Assembly: GCA_034620365.1 (NCBI GenBank)
Contig: JAQGEQ010000048.1
Location: 744,001 to 808,000 of the forward strand
Reading direction: 5' to 3'
DNA: 64,000 nucleotides
Origin: Pegea sp. RAD2-039
Taxonomy: Eukaryota > Chordata > Thaliacea > Salpida > Salpidae
The position numbers and the translations under genes are program-made. Below, in pieces: positions 15,401-30,400 of the stretch. The stretch's first letter is position 1. Each line of letters opens with the position of its first letter. The notes under the pieces were generated by a model. It searched no databases. It had not been told where the DNA came from and worked only from the letters and a program-made list of their open reading frames with translations.

Positions 15401-18400
15401 GGGAGTCTGAGGTAGAAGTGTAGATCATTTGTAGATCGGATTCAGTGTTTCCACTCCATCTGGTTCGTTGATAGATGGATAAGATATTGGATTTATCAGT
15501 GAGATAACAATAAAATCGTAGAACACAATCACTGGCAGTGGACAGGAAAAGACCTTTAAAAACGTAAAATAAAATCTGTATCAATTATTTAATTGATGAT
15601 TAACCTGGTGTTCCAAAACGGGCTTTTCCATTTCTGGTTGGAGATGTCATTGGATCGGCTAGCATAAAGTGGCCTTCAGGTAACAGCAAAGTATGATCAA
15701 AAGTTGGTGATACACTGCCATCAGCTGCTCCAATGGAGCCCTTTACTGATTGCCATCGCATATCAGTTTGTTCAATTTCAAATTGACAAATATCAAGCTC
15801 AAAATCACATCTGAACAAATATTTTTCTACTGTTTTAAAAATTCTATTAAAACTACTAAAGTAGTAAAAAATAAGTGAAAATTGAATAAAAAGGTGCACC
15901 TTGGTTTTTTGAGGTAGCAAAGACTAGGCATCTCATCGCTGTTATCTCCGCAATCATTTTGATAATCACAAATTCGCGATGAATCAATGCAAACCTGTAG
16001 CAATCAAACAAAATTGAAATTGATCAACTTCAAAAAACTAATGTTTGAAACTAACGTCATTTGAACAATGAAATTGATCGGTGAGACAAAACTCGGCAGC
16101 TTCTAAAGGTTCACAGTCAACGAAAATTATATCATCAACAGCTACGTTTACATTTGATCCACTTATTCTGTTACTTTGAAATCGAACCTGTAAAAAATGA
16201 AGCTTATTATGAACATACTAACATTTTACCATAATTTATAATCAATTGATAAAAAAGTACCATGAACTTCTTTCTTTCTCCAATAAAAGCTCGAGCTTGT
16301 ATCCACCCTTTACGGGCAAGCGGATTGTTCTGCCACACGGCTTCATTGATTCCATCGTCTACGCCTTGTACATTGATACTAAGACTTCCAGTGACATCGC
16401 TTTCACGGTCACCCATCCAATAGAAAAACTGCATGAAGCACTTCGGACCAGTTTTCGAAACTTCAGTGGATGAAAACTTCAGAAAAAATTATTTTAATCA
16501 TGATCTTTTAGGAGCAAATTTTATCTAGTTCTTACTACTGATGTGGATTCTCCATTTGAGTTTACTGAGTCAGTGTAAACAAAATGACCTTGTGCAGTTC
16601 CAAACGTGTTGTCAGTTGATGGTAATGTACTACCAGAGTTTGCTTGTCCAATCGCCCACATAGAGTTGCTGTAGAATACATACTTATGAGTTTGAGGATT
16701 TAAATTGAGTCAAATGAACTACCTTCCCATTGGTGAGCTCCAACTACACATTCCACTTTCAAAATTACAAGATTTAGAAACTGTCAAAAAAATAAGATTG
16801 GATTTTAAGAAAAATGTCGGCAAGTTTTCATTACTAACCGCATCCGAGTTCGTCTAATCCGTCTGAGCAATCTGAACGGAAATCGCATTTCTTTGCGTTT
16901 GGCAAACATAACAAACCGGTGTTTGGAAGACAATTAAACTCTATCAAGGAATCACAAGTTGTAGGAAGCTGCACGTCGGGAGGATTTTCTGATGAAGGTA
17001 ATATAGGAAGGGGGCCTAAAGAAGCATGAAACAGTTTGGTTAATTTCTGATCTTTTTAAACTTTTTCAGTGAATTTTTCTATCAGTTTTCTGAACAGATA
17101 TTTTATAAGATTTAATAATTGAACATACTTAAAGTGATCATGCAAGAAGTAGTAAAAGACACGTCATCAATTGCAACATCACCATGATCTCCTCTACCAA
17201 CTGTTGCAATAAGTACAACCTGCGACATTTACAACAAGATTTTAAATATTTTAAAGAAAGTATTAAAGATTAAACTAACAGCAAAATTTTGGGTTTCAAC
17301 AAGAGGTATGCTTGCATGGTTCCAAACACTTGGAACTGAAGGCTTATTGATATTTCTTTTCAGTTCCCAGCGGCCATTAACTGCTGTTTTGGTGAAGACT
17401 TGAATTGGAGAAACATCTAATCCGTCCATAAAGTACCAGAATCGAAGCTAGATATATCATTAATAGTTTACTTGTAGATGAAAAAAACTGCATACTAACT
17501 TGGCAATCTTGTGATGAAGAGGTTGATTGAATGTTAGGAGAAACCAACCAAGCTTTTTCGCCATTCTTGCGAGGCGAAGATGTTTCAATATGAGCATAAG
17601 CTCCGAGACTTGTAGAAGTTGTGTGATCTCTATATGGGCCAGTGTATGGCGTAGTTGTTGGTCCTCTATTAATTAACCAATCAAAATCATCCATTGCTGA
17701 CTCTTGGCTCCATACTCCTAGTCTCCCGTCCTCAAAGTTTGTTATTAGAGAAGAATCTGTGAATGAAGAATGTACCGAAATTGGAATAGTTTGAAGAATA
17801 CTTACCACAATTAGCTTCGTCTGAACCATCACCGCAATCATCAACACCATTACATAAACCTTGTAATCGGTTGACACAAATACCAGTAGTTTGACATTTA
17901 AAACTAAGAACAGGATCGCATTGAGATGAAGGAAGAGGTAATGAACATCCAGTAAATATGATATCATCAATGGCAGTTCGACCATCGTAGCTTCCAGGGT
18001 CAGTTTTTGAAATGATAACCTAAAATGAATAAAAAAAGATTTTAATCTTCTTTTGTTATTATCTGATTATTTTATTTACCTGAAATCCTGTCTTTCTGTC
18101 ACCAATGTCTAAAGTAAGTTTGTTCCAATTAGATCCGTAGTCGCCATCAATTTCAACCATCTTAGATAAATTTCCATCGTCAAAAAGAATTATTTCCATT
18201 TTACCAGAAGAAGATCCACTTTGATAGAACCACAAGCTCATCTGTTTTCAAATTTCATTTTTATGTTCAAATTTTACAGGAAAAAATCAAAATATTATTT
18301 TAAGAAGATCAAAGTTGTACTTGGCAAGTGGTGTAAGCGTAGTTAAAAAGTGGTCCTTCCATTCTGGCAACTTGTTCATAAACTTGCGTAATTCCCTTTT

Positions 18401-21400
18401 CAATATAAAATAAATGTCCTGAAGGTGAGCGAGTTGTATGATCGGTAGTTGGAGCAAGTCTACAAAGAGTGAGTTGCAAATATTTTATATTGTGAATCTT
18501 CTGATATTTTAATTATTGAAGAGCTGTAAGCTGACAAAACTATATTTTTTCATTCAGAAAATCTTCAAAAAAAATTGCTTTCTTCTCACCCTGGTCTTGC
18601 AAGACTAGCTTTTGCTAACTTCCAGTTAAAATCATCGAGCTGAGTTGAAATTGACTCTACCCACCCACATCCTTCATTTATGATTACATTTATGTCGCTC
18701 TCCAAATCACAAGTTGCCGCTAAAATATTTCAACCAAATTTCAAAAGGTCTCAGCTACACTACTGTTGTAACAAATGAAACTTACGGCAGTCTAACTCAT
18801 CTGATTGGTCAGAGCAGTCAGGCGTAAAATCACATTTTGAATTTGGATCAATACATTCACCACTGGATGGGTCATAACCACAATAAAAGCTCAAAGAGTC
18901 ACACACATAAGGTGGCTGGATTGTTGTTCCAGTATTTCCACCTGGCTCAACAGTTGATGATTTGATGCACCCTAAAAACAACTTTGGTCTCAAAATTGTT
19001 TATATTTCAGATTCTTCATATCTACCTTCACTAAATGAAACATCATCAATTGCAATAACACCAGGACTAAAGTTTTCTAGCAATCCTTTAAATATGACCT
19101 GCAGATGATAAACTTGTTGTTGATAGTAATTGTATTTTGATAAAGAAAAAAAAACCTTAAAATCATTTGCAACGGGAGTCAAGAGAACTGTTTGACGTCT
19201 CCATTCTTGAGTTGCATCTGGGACTATCCTGGTTTTTAATTCTTCCTTTCCGTTTACAGGTACAACAGAAATAGCTAAACTTTCGGCTCCCAATCCGGTT
19301 ATGTAAGAATAGAATCTGCGAAATGATTATATTTAAATAAAGACAAGTTTGTTTGTAAATTGAAATTTATATCAAATGACTACCGTAGATAACAATCTTG
19401 CGAATTTCCATCAAACGTAGAGCTTTGAAGAATGGTTTCAGTACCTCCAGACATTGTACTCGCGTCTAAATAAGCGTATTTTCCGTTGCGGTTACCCATT
19501 GTGTGATCAAAGCTCGGAATCATGCCAGGAGCAATACCTAAAGTCCAATCAGCAGAACCTAGTTATAAAAATAAGTATTTACATATTTTCGTGAAAGATC
19601 AAATTGTCAAATTACTGGCAGATTTGGGTTTTTTCCAATCACAGAAGTCACGTTCAAAGTTGCAACGACTAAAACTGGCACATTCAAAAGAATCTTCATC
19701 TGTATGATCGCAGCAATCATATGTAAAATCACACCAATTACGTGAGAGGATACAAGCTCCATTCCCGCATCTGAGTCAAATAATTTGTTATTGAATTTGC
19801 AAATAAATTGTTGACAGGTGTTACAATTGTTCTTGAGACGAGCAAGTCTGTGGTTGTTGTTTTTCATCTCCGCAGTTAATGAAAGCTAAATCATCAACAG
19901 AAACACTACCTTGATTGTTGGAATTGATTTCAGCTTGGAAGCTTAACTTTAAACAAATTTATTTTCATCATAAAACTTGATAATGATAAACTTAACAAAA
20001 ATTGATTGGAAACTTTGACTACATATGACGGAAGCTGTATTTTAAAATGCTAAGTTTGTATTTAGTGAAAATATTAAAACTTTATCAAACAAACTGTCAA
20101 AAAAAACTTAATCTGATAGATTGAACAATGTTTATTTAAACTTGTGGTAATTACTTTGTATCTATACTGAATATACCCATTCAAAAAACTGTTAAAAGGT
20201 TTAGTTATTATCAGAGCTAGCTTAAATTTTCTTACCGTGAAATCTTTCAGACAACTTTGTAAATTTATCTGGGCATATCTCCAAGTACTGTCACTACCAG
20301 TAATTTTAGTTTGCCAATATTCTCGGACATTTGAACCAGATTGTGTGACGACAAATAAGTTGCCAACTTCACCATATACTGAATACCAGAACCTAAACAT
20401 GAAGCGTTTTTAAACAGATATAAAATTTATAAAATAGTTGTAATACTGACTCGAAGCCACAAGTGGTATCTGACTGAGCAAATGTTGGACTATTTAGTCG
20501 ACTAACTTTTCCCATGTTTCCAGAACTAATTTTCAACACTTTGAAAGTTCCTGGTAAACAAAAAATTTCATCATGTAACGTTTAGAAAAAAATTGATCAA
20601 GTTCACATAAATTCATCTAAACATCTTTGCAAATTATATTTTATGAAAATTTCATTTCTACAAGTTAAAATATAGAGAGGATTTCACAGACCTGCTCCAG
20701 AATTCAAAGTATGATCTTTAGAAGGTCCCCCAACACCAACTGGACTGCTGTCATAACCAGTTTGATCAATCCACTGCAGGTCGTTATTAATATCATCATT
20801 TGTCCAACTCTTGCTGCATACAGAGTCCTCAAAAAAGCATTCTGAGGGACAAGTGCTCTCATCTGAATTATCACCGCAATCATCCTAAGATTTTAAAATC
20901 TCTTAAAAAGTTATTTTATTATTTATCATCGTACTTTAAAATCACAGAATTTATCGGCATCTATGCACATGCCATCCCCGCACGGAAGAGTATTGATTTG
21001 ACATGGAAGAATCGCGTTTGGATCGACGTGACAACTAGGTGATAGACTGACGTCATCAATAGAAATAGCTCCAAAGCTAGTTGAAGAGGATCGTTGAATT
21101 GCTAAAATAACCTGAAAAAGTTGTTTAATAAGTTGATGAGCTGATTGTGAAACAGAAACTTAGAGGAAAATGTCATTTTACTTGGAAATATTGGTTTGAC
21201 TGCATAGAAACACTCTCTAAGTACCAGTTCAAGTCAGTGTTTGTGTCCGATATTGTTGCAACAACAACATCTCCACCAACCTTCAAACAACAAATAAAAA
21301 TCACTTACAATTTTGTTGATCAGATTTGAGAAACATTTTTATGAGAAATAATTTACTAACCGTAGTACGAGTTATAATTTGAATTGAACCAATTCCTTGA

Positions 21401-24400
21401 GGTGAAATATTTCGGTAAAAACTTATTTTGCATGCATCGTTTTTACTGGTAATATAACTGGTCCATTCAAGTAAGCCTTGATAAACAACAGTAAAAAACA
21501 TTTAGTATTTTTAATTGTCAAACATTACGAGATGAAGCTTTGTTTTTGGGAATATAAAATTTGATAAATATTTTCAGATTCAAACGTTTTTATGAAAGAT
21601 TTGTTTCAAACACTGATAAAACTTTTCTAAAACTTTGAGCTGATGTAAAAGTAAATATGAAGTGATGTTAACTTTAGTACATTCTAATACTTCTAATCAC
21701 CTTTCTGTTCGTATTTTGTGAATTTGACGCCACATAAACATATGAGCCGCCAGGATTATTGTTATGATCTGCAGGTGGGCCGTAACTACTCTTCCCTCGT
21801 TCAATTACTGCTGAGTTATCTGAGTCTAATTTCCAGGTACAAAGACCAGAGTTGAAATCACAGACTCTAAAAAGTGACGATCAACTTTAATGACAGTTTA
21901 AAGATCACTTTGTAAAAAAATTTACTGATATTCAGGACATGAAACTTCATCACTATTGTCATTACAATCAGCAATAAAGTTACAAATATTCTCATTAGGA
22001 ATACAGTTGCCATCGTTACAGGCAAACTGGTCAAAGTCGCAGCTCCCACCACCTCCGCTGGATGACTGAGAACATCCAGATAAAATGACGTCATCGAGGG
22101 CGATATTAGCTGAAGTAATCATTTTGTTAGTTTATTGAATACAAAATAGATCAGTTACCGCCAGATGTTCCATGGTAAGCCTCAAATACTAGAGTCCATC
22201 CGTAATCTTGCTGACCCACAGCCACGTTTGCATTAGTCCATTGATTAGCAGTAGGTGTCAGAGCTGACCAAATGTTCTGAAAAACAATTTGTTTGAAATT
22301 GTTCTAAAAACTCCCGACTGTTTTCTCTTCCAATTCTCACCGAAGTTCCTTCATTCCCTGTCAGTAGCAAAGAAAGCTTAGCGTCAAACTGATCTGCTTC
22401 TGATTGATACAAATAGTACCAGAAGTCAACAGTACAAGTAGATTTTGATCGACCTAATGGTGTACTTATCAAATGAGCATAATTCATGAAAGAGCCGTCA
22501 GATGCATCAACAAACATGTAGTAACCTTTATACAATTACACTCATTTTATTAAAATTAAGAGAACAAAGAACTGAATAAAAACTAACCACTTCCAGATGT
22601 ATGGTCTCCATTAGGTCCTACAGAAGAGCCTAATCCTTGAATTCTGTCCCACTGGTATAGACCTGAACTACTATCATACCAACTACAAGTATCATCTTCA
22701 AAGTTGCAACTTCCACAGTTCAATTCATCTTCTCCATTAACGCAGTCCTTGAAACCTATCAACATACCAATTCAGTGAGGCTTAGAAAATTGTTAAAACC
22801 AGCTACAAACCATCACAACGACGGTCAGCGAAAACACAAGCCCCATCACCACAGTGAAACTGATTCTCTTCTGGACATGGTGATTGTGTTGTCGTAGCAA
22901 CAGTGGTTCCTGGAGGTAAAACTTGTGAGCTTATTATACACTCATCTGTGAATCCAATATCATCGATTGCAATATCAGCTAGGTCTTTTCCAGAAAGTCC
23001 TTCAATCATCACCTAAAATTTAATTTAAAAGAGTTTTAAAAAGTTAAAGTGAAATAAAAAGTACCTGGAAAGGTATTCCGGATTCCATATTCATCTTAAT
23101 TGCATTAGAATTCCACAAAGAGCCTCTATCTCCACTTTTAGACCAGATTTTAGTCCATGGCCCACCATTTTGAACACGCTGATAGACTTTCAAAGCCCGC
23201 ACTTTCTCCCCATACATATGATAATGGATTCTCATTTTACATTTAGTTGGATCCGCACTTGATGCTTGTATCACAGGACTTAATAACCTTGCTACGTCAC
23301 CTTAAAAAAGCATAACTGGTAGCAAATAGCAGCAGCATCAGTTGTGTCCTACCTGATTTTCTATCGACTGAATCAAGGTACAGAAAGTGACCGTCTCTCG
23401 TGTAGGTAGTGTGGTCCACACAGGGTCCAGTATCAGGTCTACAACGTACACCAGTGCCGAGTGACCAGTCAAACTGGTCATCATCCATTTGCAACCAGTT
23501 ACAAATTCCTCCATTCTCAAAATCACATCTTGCAGGAAAAGAGTCACAATCTAAAACACAAAAATTGTTGAGCACTTTAATTTACAAAATCGCTGCCTAC
23601 TTTGTTCGTCTGAATAGTCACCACAATCATCTGTAAAGTCACAAACGCGCGAAACATCGATACACGCTTGATTGGCGCATGTAAACTTATTGCAGTTTGA
23701 CTTGACTGGAGGCATTTCACAGTTAGTGAATGTAATATCATCAATAGCGATGTCTCCTGTGATGTGATTCGTTAAAACTCAAATAACTTTGTTGTATTTA
23801 TCTACCTAAGACATCATAACTTCGAATTGCAGTTATATCAACTTGGAAAGGTCTTTCGTTTCTTCCAATTCTAACAATAGCTTGGAGCCAACCGTCTCCT
23901 TGGTTACCAACCAACGAGAACATGATGTTGTCATGACCTTCAATTAGTTTATTTACCTAAAATTAGATGCAAACTTATAAAAAGTTCTCTTGAAGTAAAA
24001 AATAATGAAGAAGAGACGAACTTGTAAGATACCAATATGATCTCCGTACATATGGAAATAGAAGTTAACTTCACAAGCTGGTCCACTACTTGGAATCATT
24101 TTACTAACAAAGTGAGCCTTGCTACCACTAAGACCTTCATCAGCATCCACATACATATACCTTCCGTTTCCTGTCGTGTGATCAGATGAAGGTCCTAAAA
24201 TTCAGAACATTTATGCTTTAAGCAAGAAATTGGTAATTAAAGTGATGTTAAAAACCTGTGTTTGATTCAGAAGATTGTCCTGAACCGCCAGACCATCTAA
24301 AAACTCCGGAGCTTTGATCTTGCCATCCACATGCTGAAGTTGTATCATCAAACGAACAATCATAACTACAAGATTAGATAAAGTTGAATAAATTGATCAT

Positions 24401-27400
24401 AAATAAATTATTTTTAGATAAGAAAAGAGAAGTTACCCGCAATCAAGCTCATCTATTCCACTGTCAACACAGTCAAGGTTAAAGTCACAAACTGAACTTT
24501 GAGGAATGCATTGTGAAGTGGAAATGTTGTTGTAGTCGCAATAAAACCCACAATCAGGTGGTGGTGTTGGTTTGTATTTACAAACACCATCCATCACCAT
24601 AATATCATCAATAGCAATGTCACCTATTAAATGATCATTTATTAAACCAGCTTTTGACAAAGCTTATAATATTGTTTACCATAAGCAGTAGAACCAACGT
24701 ATCCTTGAATTCTAATGACATAAGCTTCATTATTTGTTACGTTGTTCGGCAAATCAATCATGGTTTCAATCCATTTGTCACCATAAACATCATTTTCTTC
24801 CCACAATTTATAATTTATATCAGAGCTCCAGTATTGGATAACTTCAAGTTTTCCAGTCTTTGTAGGATTCTTCGACTGTAGAATTAAGAATCTATTTTTA
24901 TGCAGCTGTTTTGAAATTATAAGAAAAAGTGATTTACGTGAATATTGTAGAAAAATTGAAGACATCTGGAAGTTGAACCATCAAACCGAACAGAGAACAA
25001 CCGAGCCATATCTCCTTCTTCTTGTGGAGTTGAAGATTCCAATAAGAGGTAGACTCCTACAAGTTTGTTTGTTACAAATAATTAATTAAAGTTATAATAT
25101 AAGCTAAGAAATGTTTGGTACTGACCATAAGGTGTACCAAAAGTGTGGTCGGTTGATGGGCCTGTATCAGCTGTCATGGTTTGACCTGAACTTCTAATCC
25201 AATCGAAATCTTCACTAACTGAGTTTTGCCACGTGCACAATCCCTTTTCGAAGTCACATGATCCAAGTGGAGGACATTCTCCCGGATGAATAAAGATATC
25301 ATCAATTGCAATATGATAATCGCTACCCACATTGGCCTCAAAGACAATCTGGAAATTGATGTGGATTTAAACAATGCTAAACACCTACCACCCTCTAAAA
25401 TTAATGATGGGGTTACTATTAATGCTTTATTGATGGTTTTGAAGAGTGTTGTGTGTTCTGAGTTATTTATTTTGGGGGATTCTAACTTCAATAAAATCGA
25501 TTGGAATAACTCGAATTCAGCACTTATGGGAAAATTATTTAACTTGGATAGCGACAATCCTAATTCAGACATTTTGAGTCATGTCTTTGTAAGCTTCCTC
25601 GGTGCCAATAACCTATCTCAGATGGTTACTTTTCCAACCTAAGTTGTTGGTAATACTTTGAATTTTCTCATCACCTCAAACAATCAGAACATTATCTATG
25701 TTGATCAAACAGGACCTTTGGCTCTAACATGCGTTCACAACATAATTTGAACAGATTTATGTTAAAGTAGATTGACGATCACTTATCAGATAGAATCCAA
25801 CAGACTCGTGTTAAAAAAATCTTTATCTATTTCTGCTCAAGTCACTAGTGGTGTTCCTCAGGGTTCCGTTCTGGGTCCCCTTCTATTTTTTATTTTCATT
25901 GGAGACCTTATCAGAAGACTAGTAGCAGTAGATGATGTCAGTTTGTTTAAGTTTGCAGATGATATTAAGGTATTATCTTGCAATCCTTCGAAACTTCAAA
26001 TTGCTAAAAACTAGTTTATGAACTGGCAGCTCAGAATCCAGCCCACAAAATCTGAACTTATTGCTTTTTCTTTTTTAAATCAGCTGCAAATTTCTTAAAC
26101 CAATATTCCATCAATAGATTTATTATACCACGAGTTTCTTCGGTCTCTATCACCTGATTTTAAAGAGCACAATATAAACTGTTTTCAAAGTTTTTGCTAA
26201 ATCAATCAATCTTATCTACCTTATTATAAAGGCCTTTAATTCGAAGGATCCATATTTTTTTATCAATCACTTCAAATTGTACGTACATCGAATGCCAGTG
26301 CATGGATGTCATATCAAGTTGATGATATAAAAATATGAATCTGTTCAGGCAACATTTGCAAGATTGATATGCAGGAGACTTAATATCAAATACACTCAAA
26401 TTCAATTTAGATACTTTGGAAACTCAACGGATCAAATACGACTTAATTTTTATTTTTAAAATTGTCCACAACTTAGTTGACTTTCAATTCGATGCTTTCT
26501 TTTCCATTAGGCCTTCTCTCAAGTTTTATCAACTCAGACGACACACATTACACGTTAATCGGCCCATGTCACTTGGTACGTTGATCAGAGCAAACTTTTT
26601 CTCATACCGCACAATTAATTCTTGAAACCAGCTTCCATCAGAAATTATCATGTCAGAATAACTCATCTTGTTCAAGCAGAAGTTTAAACCGTTATATTAT
26701 TGCCAACACTGTCATTTCTAAACTGTAATTATTTTTTACTTTTATATATACAACATTCTTTGTAACTATTGACTGTTAGATTGTATAGGGACTACTGAAA
26801 TGCCATGTGTTACATCTTATTCCTTCTATAATTCCAACTTAATAATACATAATAGGAATTATTTGTGAGAGCGTGTGTTAGCAAGAGGTGCTCTCTTCAG
26901 GCACCCCCTTCACGTTTGTTGTAATAAATGAAGAAGAAAAATGATTAAAATGGTTTCACTGACCTGAAAAGCTGCAAAAGCTGAAATAGTAACTTGCATT
27001 GGGCGCCAATGGGGATTTTGAGAGGTTTCGACGCTCCACAACACATTTGGATAAGCTCCTTGCTCAAGAACAAAAACACTCACAGTCCCTAAGAATAAGA
27101 AAACTATTGTATGCAGAGATTGAAATATAAATTAATTTATTAAAAAAGATTATTAAGAGATTTTATCGAAAATTTTTTTTTTTAATTTCTAAAACGTTTT
27201 CTAACTTTAATTCTAAATAAGTTTTTTTCTAACCTATATCTGAACCATGAATATAAGAATAAAACGTCAAACAGTGATCAACACCCAAGTTATATTGCTT
27301 TGATTGTAGTCTGGCGCGTTGCCCAGCTTGCCTGCCTTCTGGTACAAACATGTAATTCCCAGCTTCTGTTCCATAAGTATGATCGTAGCCAATTGCTAAA

Positions 27401-30400
27401 AAATTACGAATAATACTTTAGAAATTCTTTTATGAATATGTGATATCAACTTACTAGATTCGTATTCTCCTGTTGTTTCACCACCTAACTTCCAGTTAAA
27501 GTGTGAGGTATCATCATTAGTGTACCCACATAAATCATATCCATTTTCAAACCCACAATCAAGAGTTGGAGGACAAAAGCCATAATCAAACTTTAAATAA
27601 AATTCGTTTAGCTTTTAAACAAAAGCACTTTTAAATAACAATGAATATTTTATTAGTTTTTTTTCTCTGAATAATTGTAGATTGATATTTCATCTTACCT
27701 TGACATCATCAATTGCAATATCCCCTGCCCACGAAGTTCCTCTTGTGGCTTCTATGACCATTTGTAATGGATGTTGCCGGTCAATATGAGCCTTTTTATA
27801 AATTACTCAACTCAATGATTTGGTTTTACTATTAACTACCAATTTTTTATCAAAAGTAATATCTAATCACAAAAATTGTTTCTAATTTCAAAGATGTTTG
27901 TAATAATTAGAACAGACTAAAATAAATACTGAAAATATAATTATGACTTACTTGTCCATAATACCATTGAGGCCCTCTGGTTCCCTTTCTACTCCATACC
28001 AGTGCTTCTTCTCCGCCATTAGTTTTCCAGTATACATTTAGTTGGTCTATGTCTCGTCCATACATATGGTAATAGAATTCGATGCAAAGACCAGTCTCAT
28101 CTAAACATAAAAAAATGAAAAAAATAAAATGAAGATAAGAATTAAATTAGTCAACTAACTCGGTTGCATCACACTGCTGATTAGACGGGCACGGTCTCCA
28201 TTGGACCCACTACTTGCTTCGATATAAGCATAATGGCCTGCTGCTGTGCCTAGAGTATGATCAAACTGTGGACCAGTTGAAGTTGAATCAGTAGCTCCAT
28301 CTGTTCTCTTCCAGTTCATGTCATCTTCAGGACTTTTAGCTTGCACCCAATAGCAGTAGCTAAAGTGTTGATTTGACATCAGGATATAAGATTTTTTTCA
28401 CCTAAGCTATCTTACCCATTTTCAAAGTTGCAATCTCCTTTAGTTTCTTTGTGATCTGGATGTGTTTGCCAATCCACAGTGGTAGTAGGTGGACCGGTAG
28501 TTGGGCAAGTAGTGAGGTCGATTTCTATATCATCCAAAGCAATGTGCCCACTTCCGCTTGAGCCACTTTCAGCTGAAAAACGAGAAAAAACAGTTATTTA
28601 AACCTTAAATAAAAACTAATGGCAAGATTTTACTCAAATTTGATAAACAAAATTTCAAAATATGTAAAGTACCTTCAAAAATCAACCAGAAATTTTGTGA
28701 TTGTGAAAATTGTAATTGTTCCATAACCCAGATGTTTCCACGACTGCCTGACATTTGCCATAAAACTTCAGAAGGATTGGGTTGCTTGTTGCTATTAGTT
28801 GCAATGAACAAGCGAAGTGTACCGACAGCTGAACCATACATATGATACCAAAATGTAAGACATCTAAAAATATTGTCGTCCGTAATGCTTGGAAGAGCTT
28901 TATCTACTGATCCAATTTTACCTTTGAGTGTCTGTAGATGAAGATACCTGGAAGATCTCTGAAAGAAGTTGAGTTTTTCTACCAGGTGAAGATACACTCA
29001 TGTCAGCAAATATAGAATGTCCTTCACTAGTTCCTAGATATTTAAATGTCATGAAATGAAAGTTGATGATTGTAAGGATCTTTTACCAGTTGTATGATCA
29101 AATTGAGGAGCTACTTGTGAATTCACTCGATTGTCCAACAGCCAATCAAAATCATCCGTTCTTACATTTATATACGTACAGGGACCTTCCTCAAAGTCAC
29201 ATTTTCCTGGTTTTGGACAATTTGTCTCATACATGATGACGTCATCAATGGCAATTGAGCCTGATGTGGTGCTTCCTAAATCACAATATCAAATAAAAAA
29301 AGTATCAAAATTGAAAGACAAACACCTCTTTGAGCTTGGAATACAGCTTGGAAATCAAAAGCAGTTGCAAACATTTCAGCATATCCATATTGCCACCCAT
29401 CGTGTTGGGCACCTATACGTGTCCATGCTGTGACCATTTGATCGTCATCTCGACCCATACCCATATCTTGAATTACACTTAATTTACCAGCATCAAAACT
29501 CATGCTATAGTAGAATGTCAAGCAGTTGCCTCCTAACAAAAAAGTTGTTGTTGAAACTTTATACCAGCACAAATTTCTAAAGTATTCTTACCCAGGCAGT
29601 AACCCCAATAACCTTGATACTGAGATGTTGTTGAGCACCAAGGTCGATCACTATCATCATAAGTACACGTGTAATACATCTTCCCATTATACTCGAAAGG
29701 AAAATCACATTGAAGACCATTTCCAGTACCTCCAGTTGTATAAACAATTCCACGTTCACCACAATTCAAATATTCTCCTTTATATACATCTGTAGTAGAA
29801 CACCAAGCCTGATCATGATCTATCGTTGTGCATTCGTAGTAAGTGACGTTCTGAAAGTATTAGGAGCAGTTACATTTTGTAGATGTCTCGTTTTATGTCA
29901 AAGCTTCATAAACATCAAAGTAATTAAAGTATAGTTACTTGATAAACAAAAGGGAAAACACAAGATGCTTTTTGTGCAGTTTGATATCTTTCTGAGTACA
30001 GCATGGCTTTATCAGTCGTTAATGAAGCATCGTTAGGATTTGCAAACGCAAAATATCCACTTTGACCAGTAGTATGGTCACTTGTTGGCCCTGTTCCCAT
30101 ATTAGGGGTGCCTAAATTTGAAACAATTCAATAATAAAACCCCCTCTTGATTAAAGAATAATTTTAAGTAAAAGTAAGTTACAATTTTATTTTCTTATCA
30201 AATAATTATTATTCAACATTTTTTTGTTGGTAAATTATCAAGAAGTTTGTGTTAACCTTGTGTGCCACGCTTCCATTCATAAGAAGCAATATCATGGTTG
30301 GCCCAATTACAGAAGCCATTTTCAAAGCTACAAATGTTGTTGATTCCTTGACAATAGCCTTCAGTGAAAAAGATGTCATCAACAGAAATATCACCACTCC

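Noticed and set aside
25282..25355. Left part of the plus-strand frame containing the endonuclease motif, as part of the retrotransposon protein
   Set aside because: Those codons are the antisense of the MAM 42 exon; the element proper begins only at about 25352.
29131..29795. Plus-strand open frames of 89-100 codons antisense to MAM 39/40 exons
   Set aside because: They mirror real minus-strand exons (FN2 and MAM motifs) and contain no family motif of their own.
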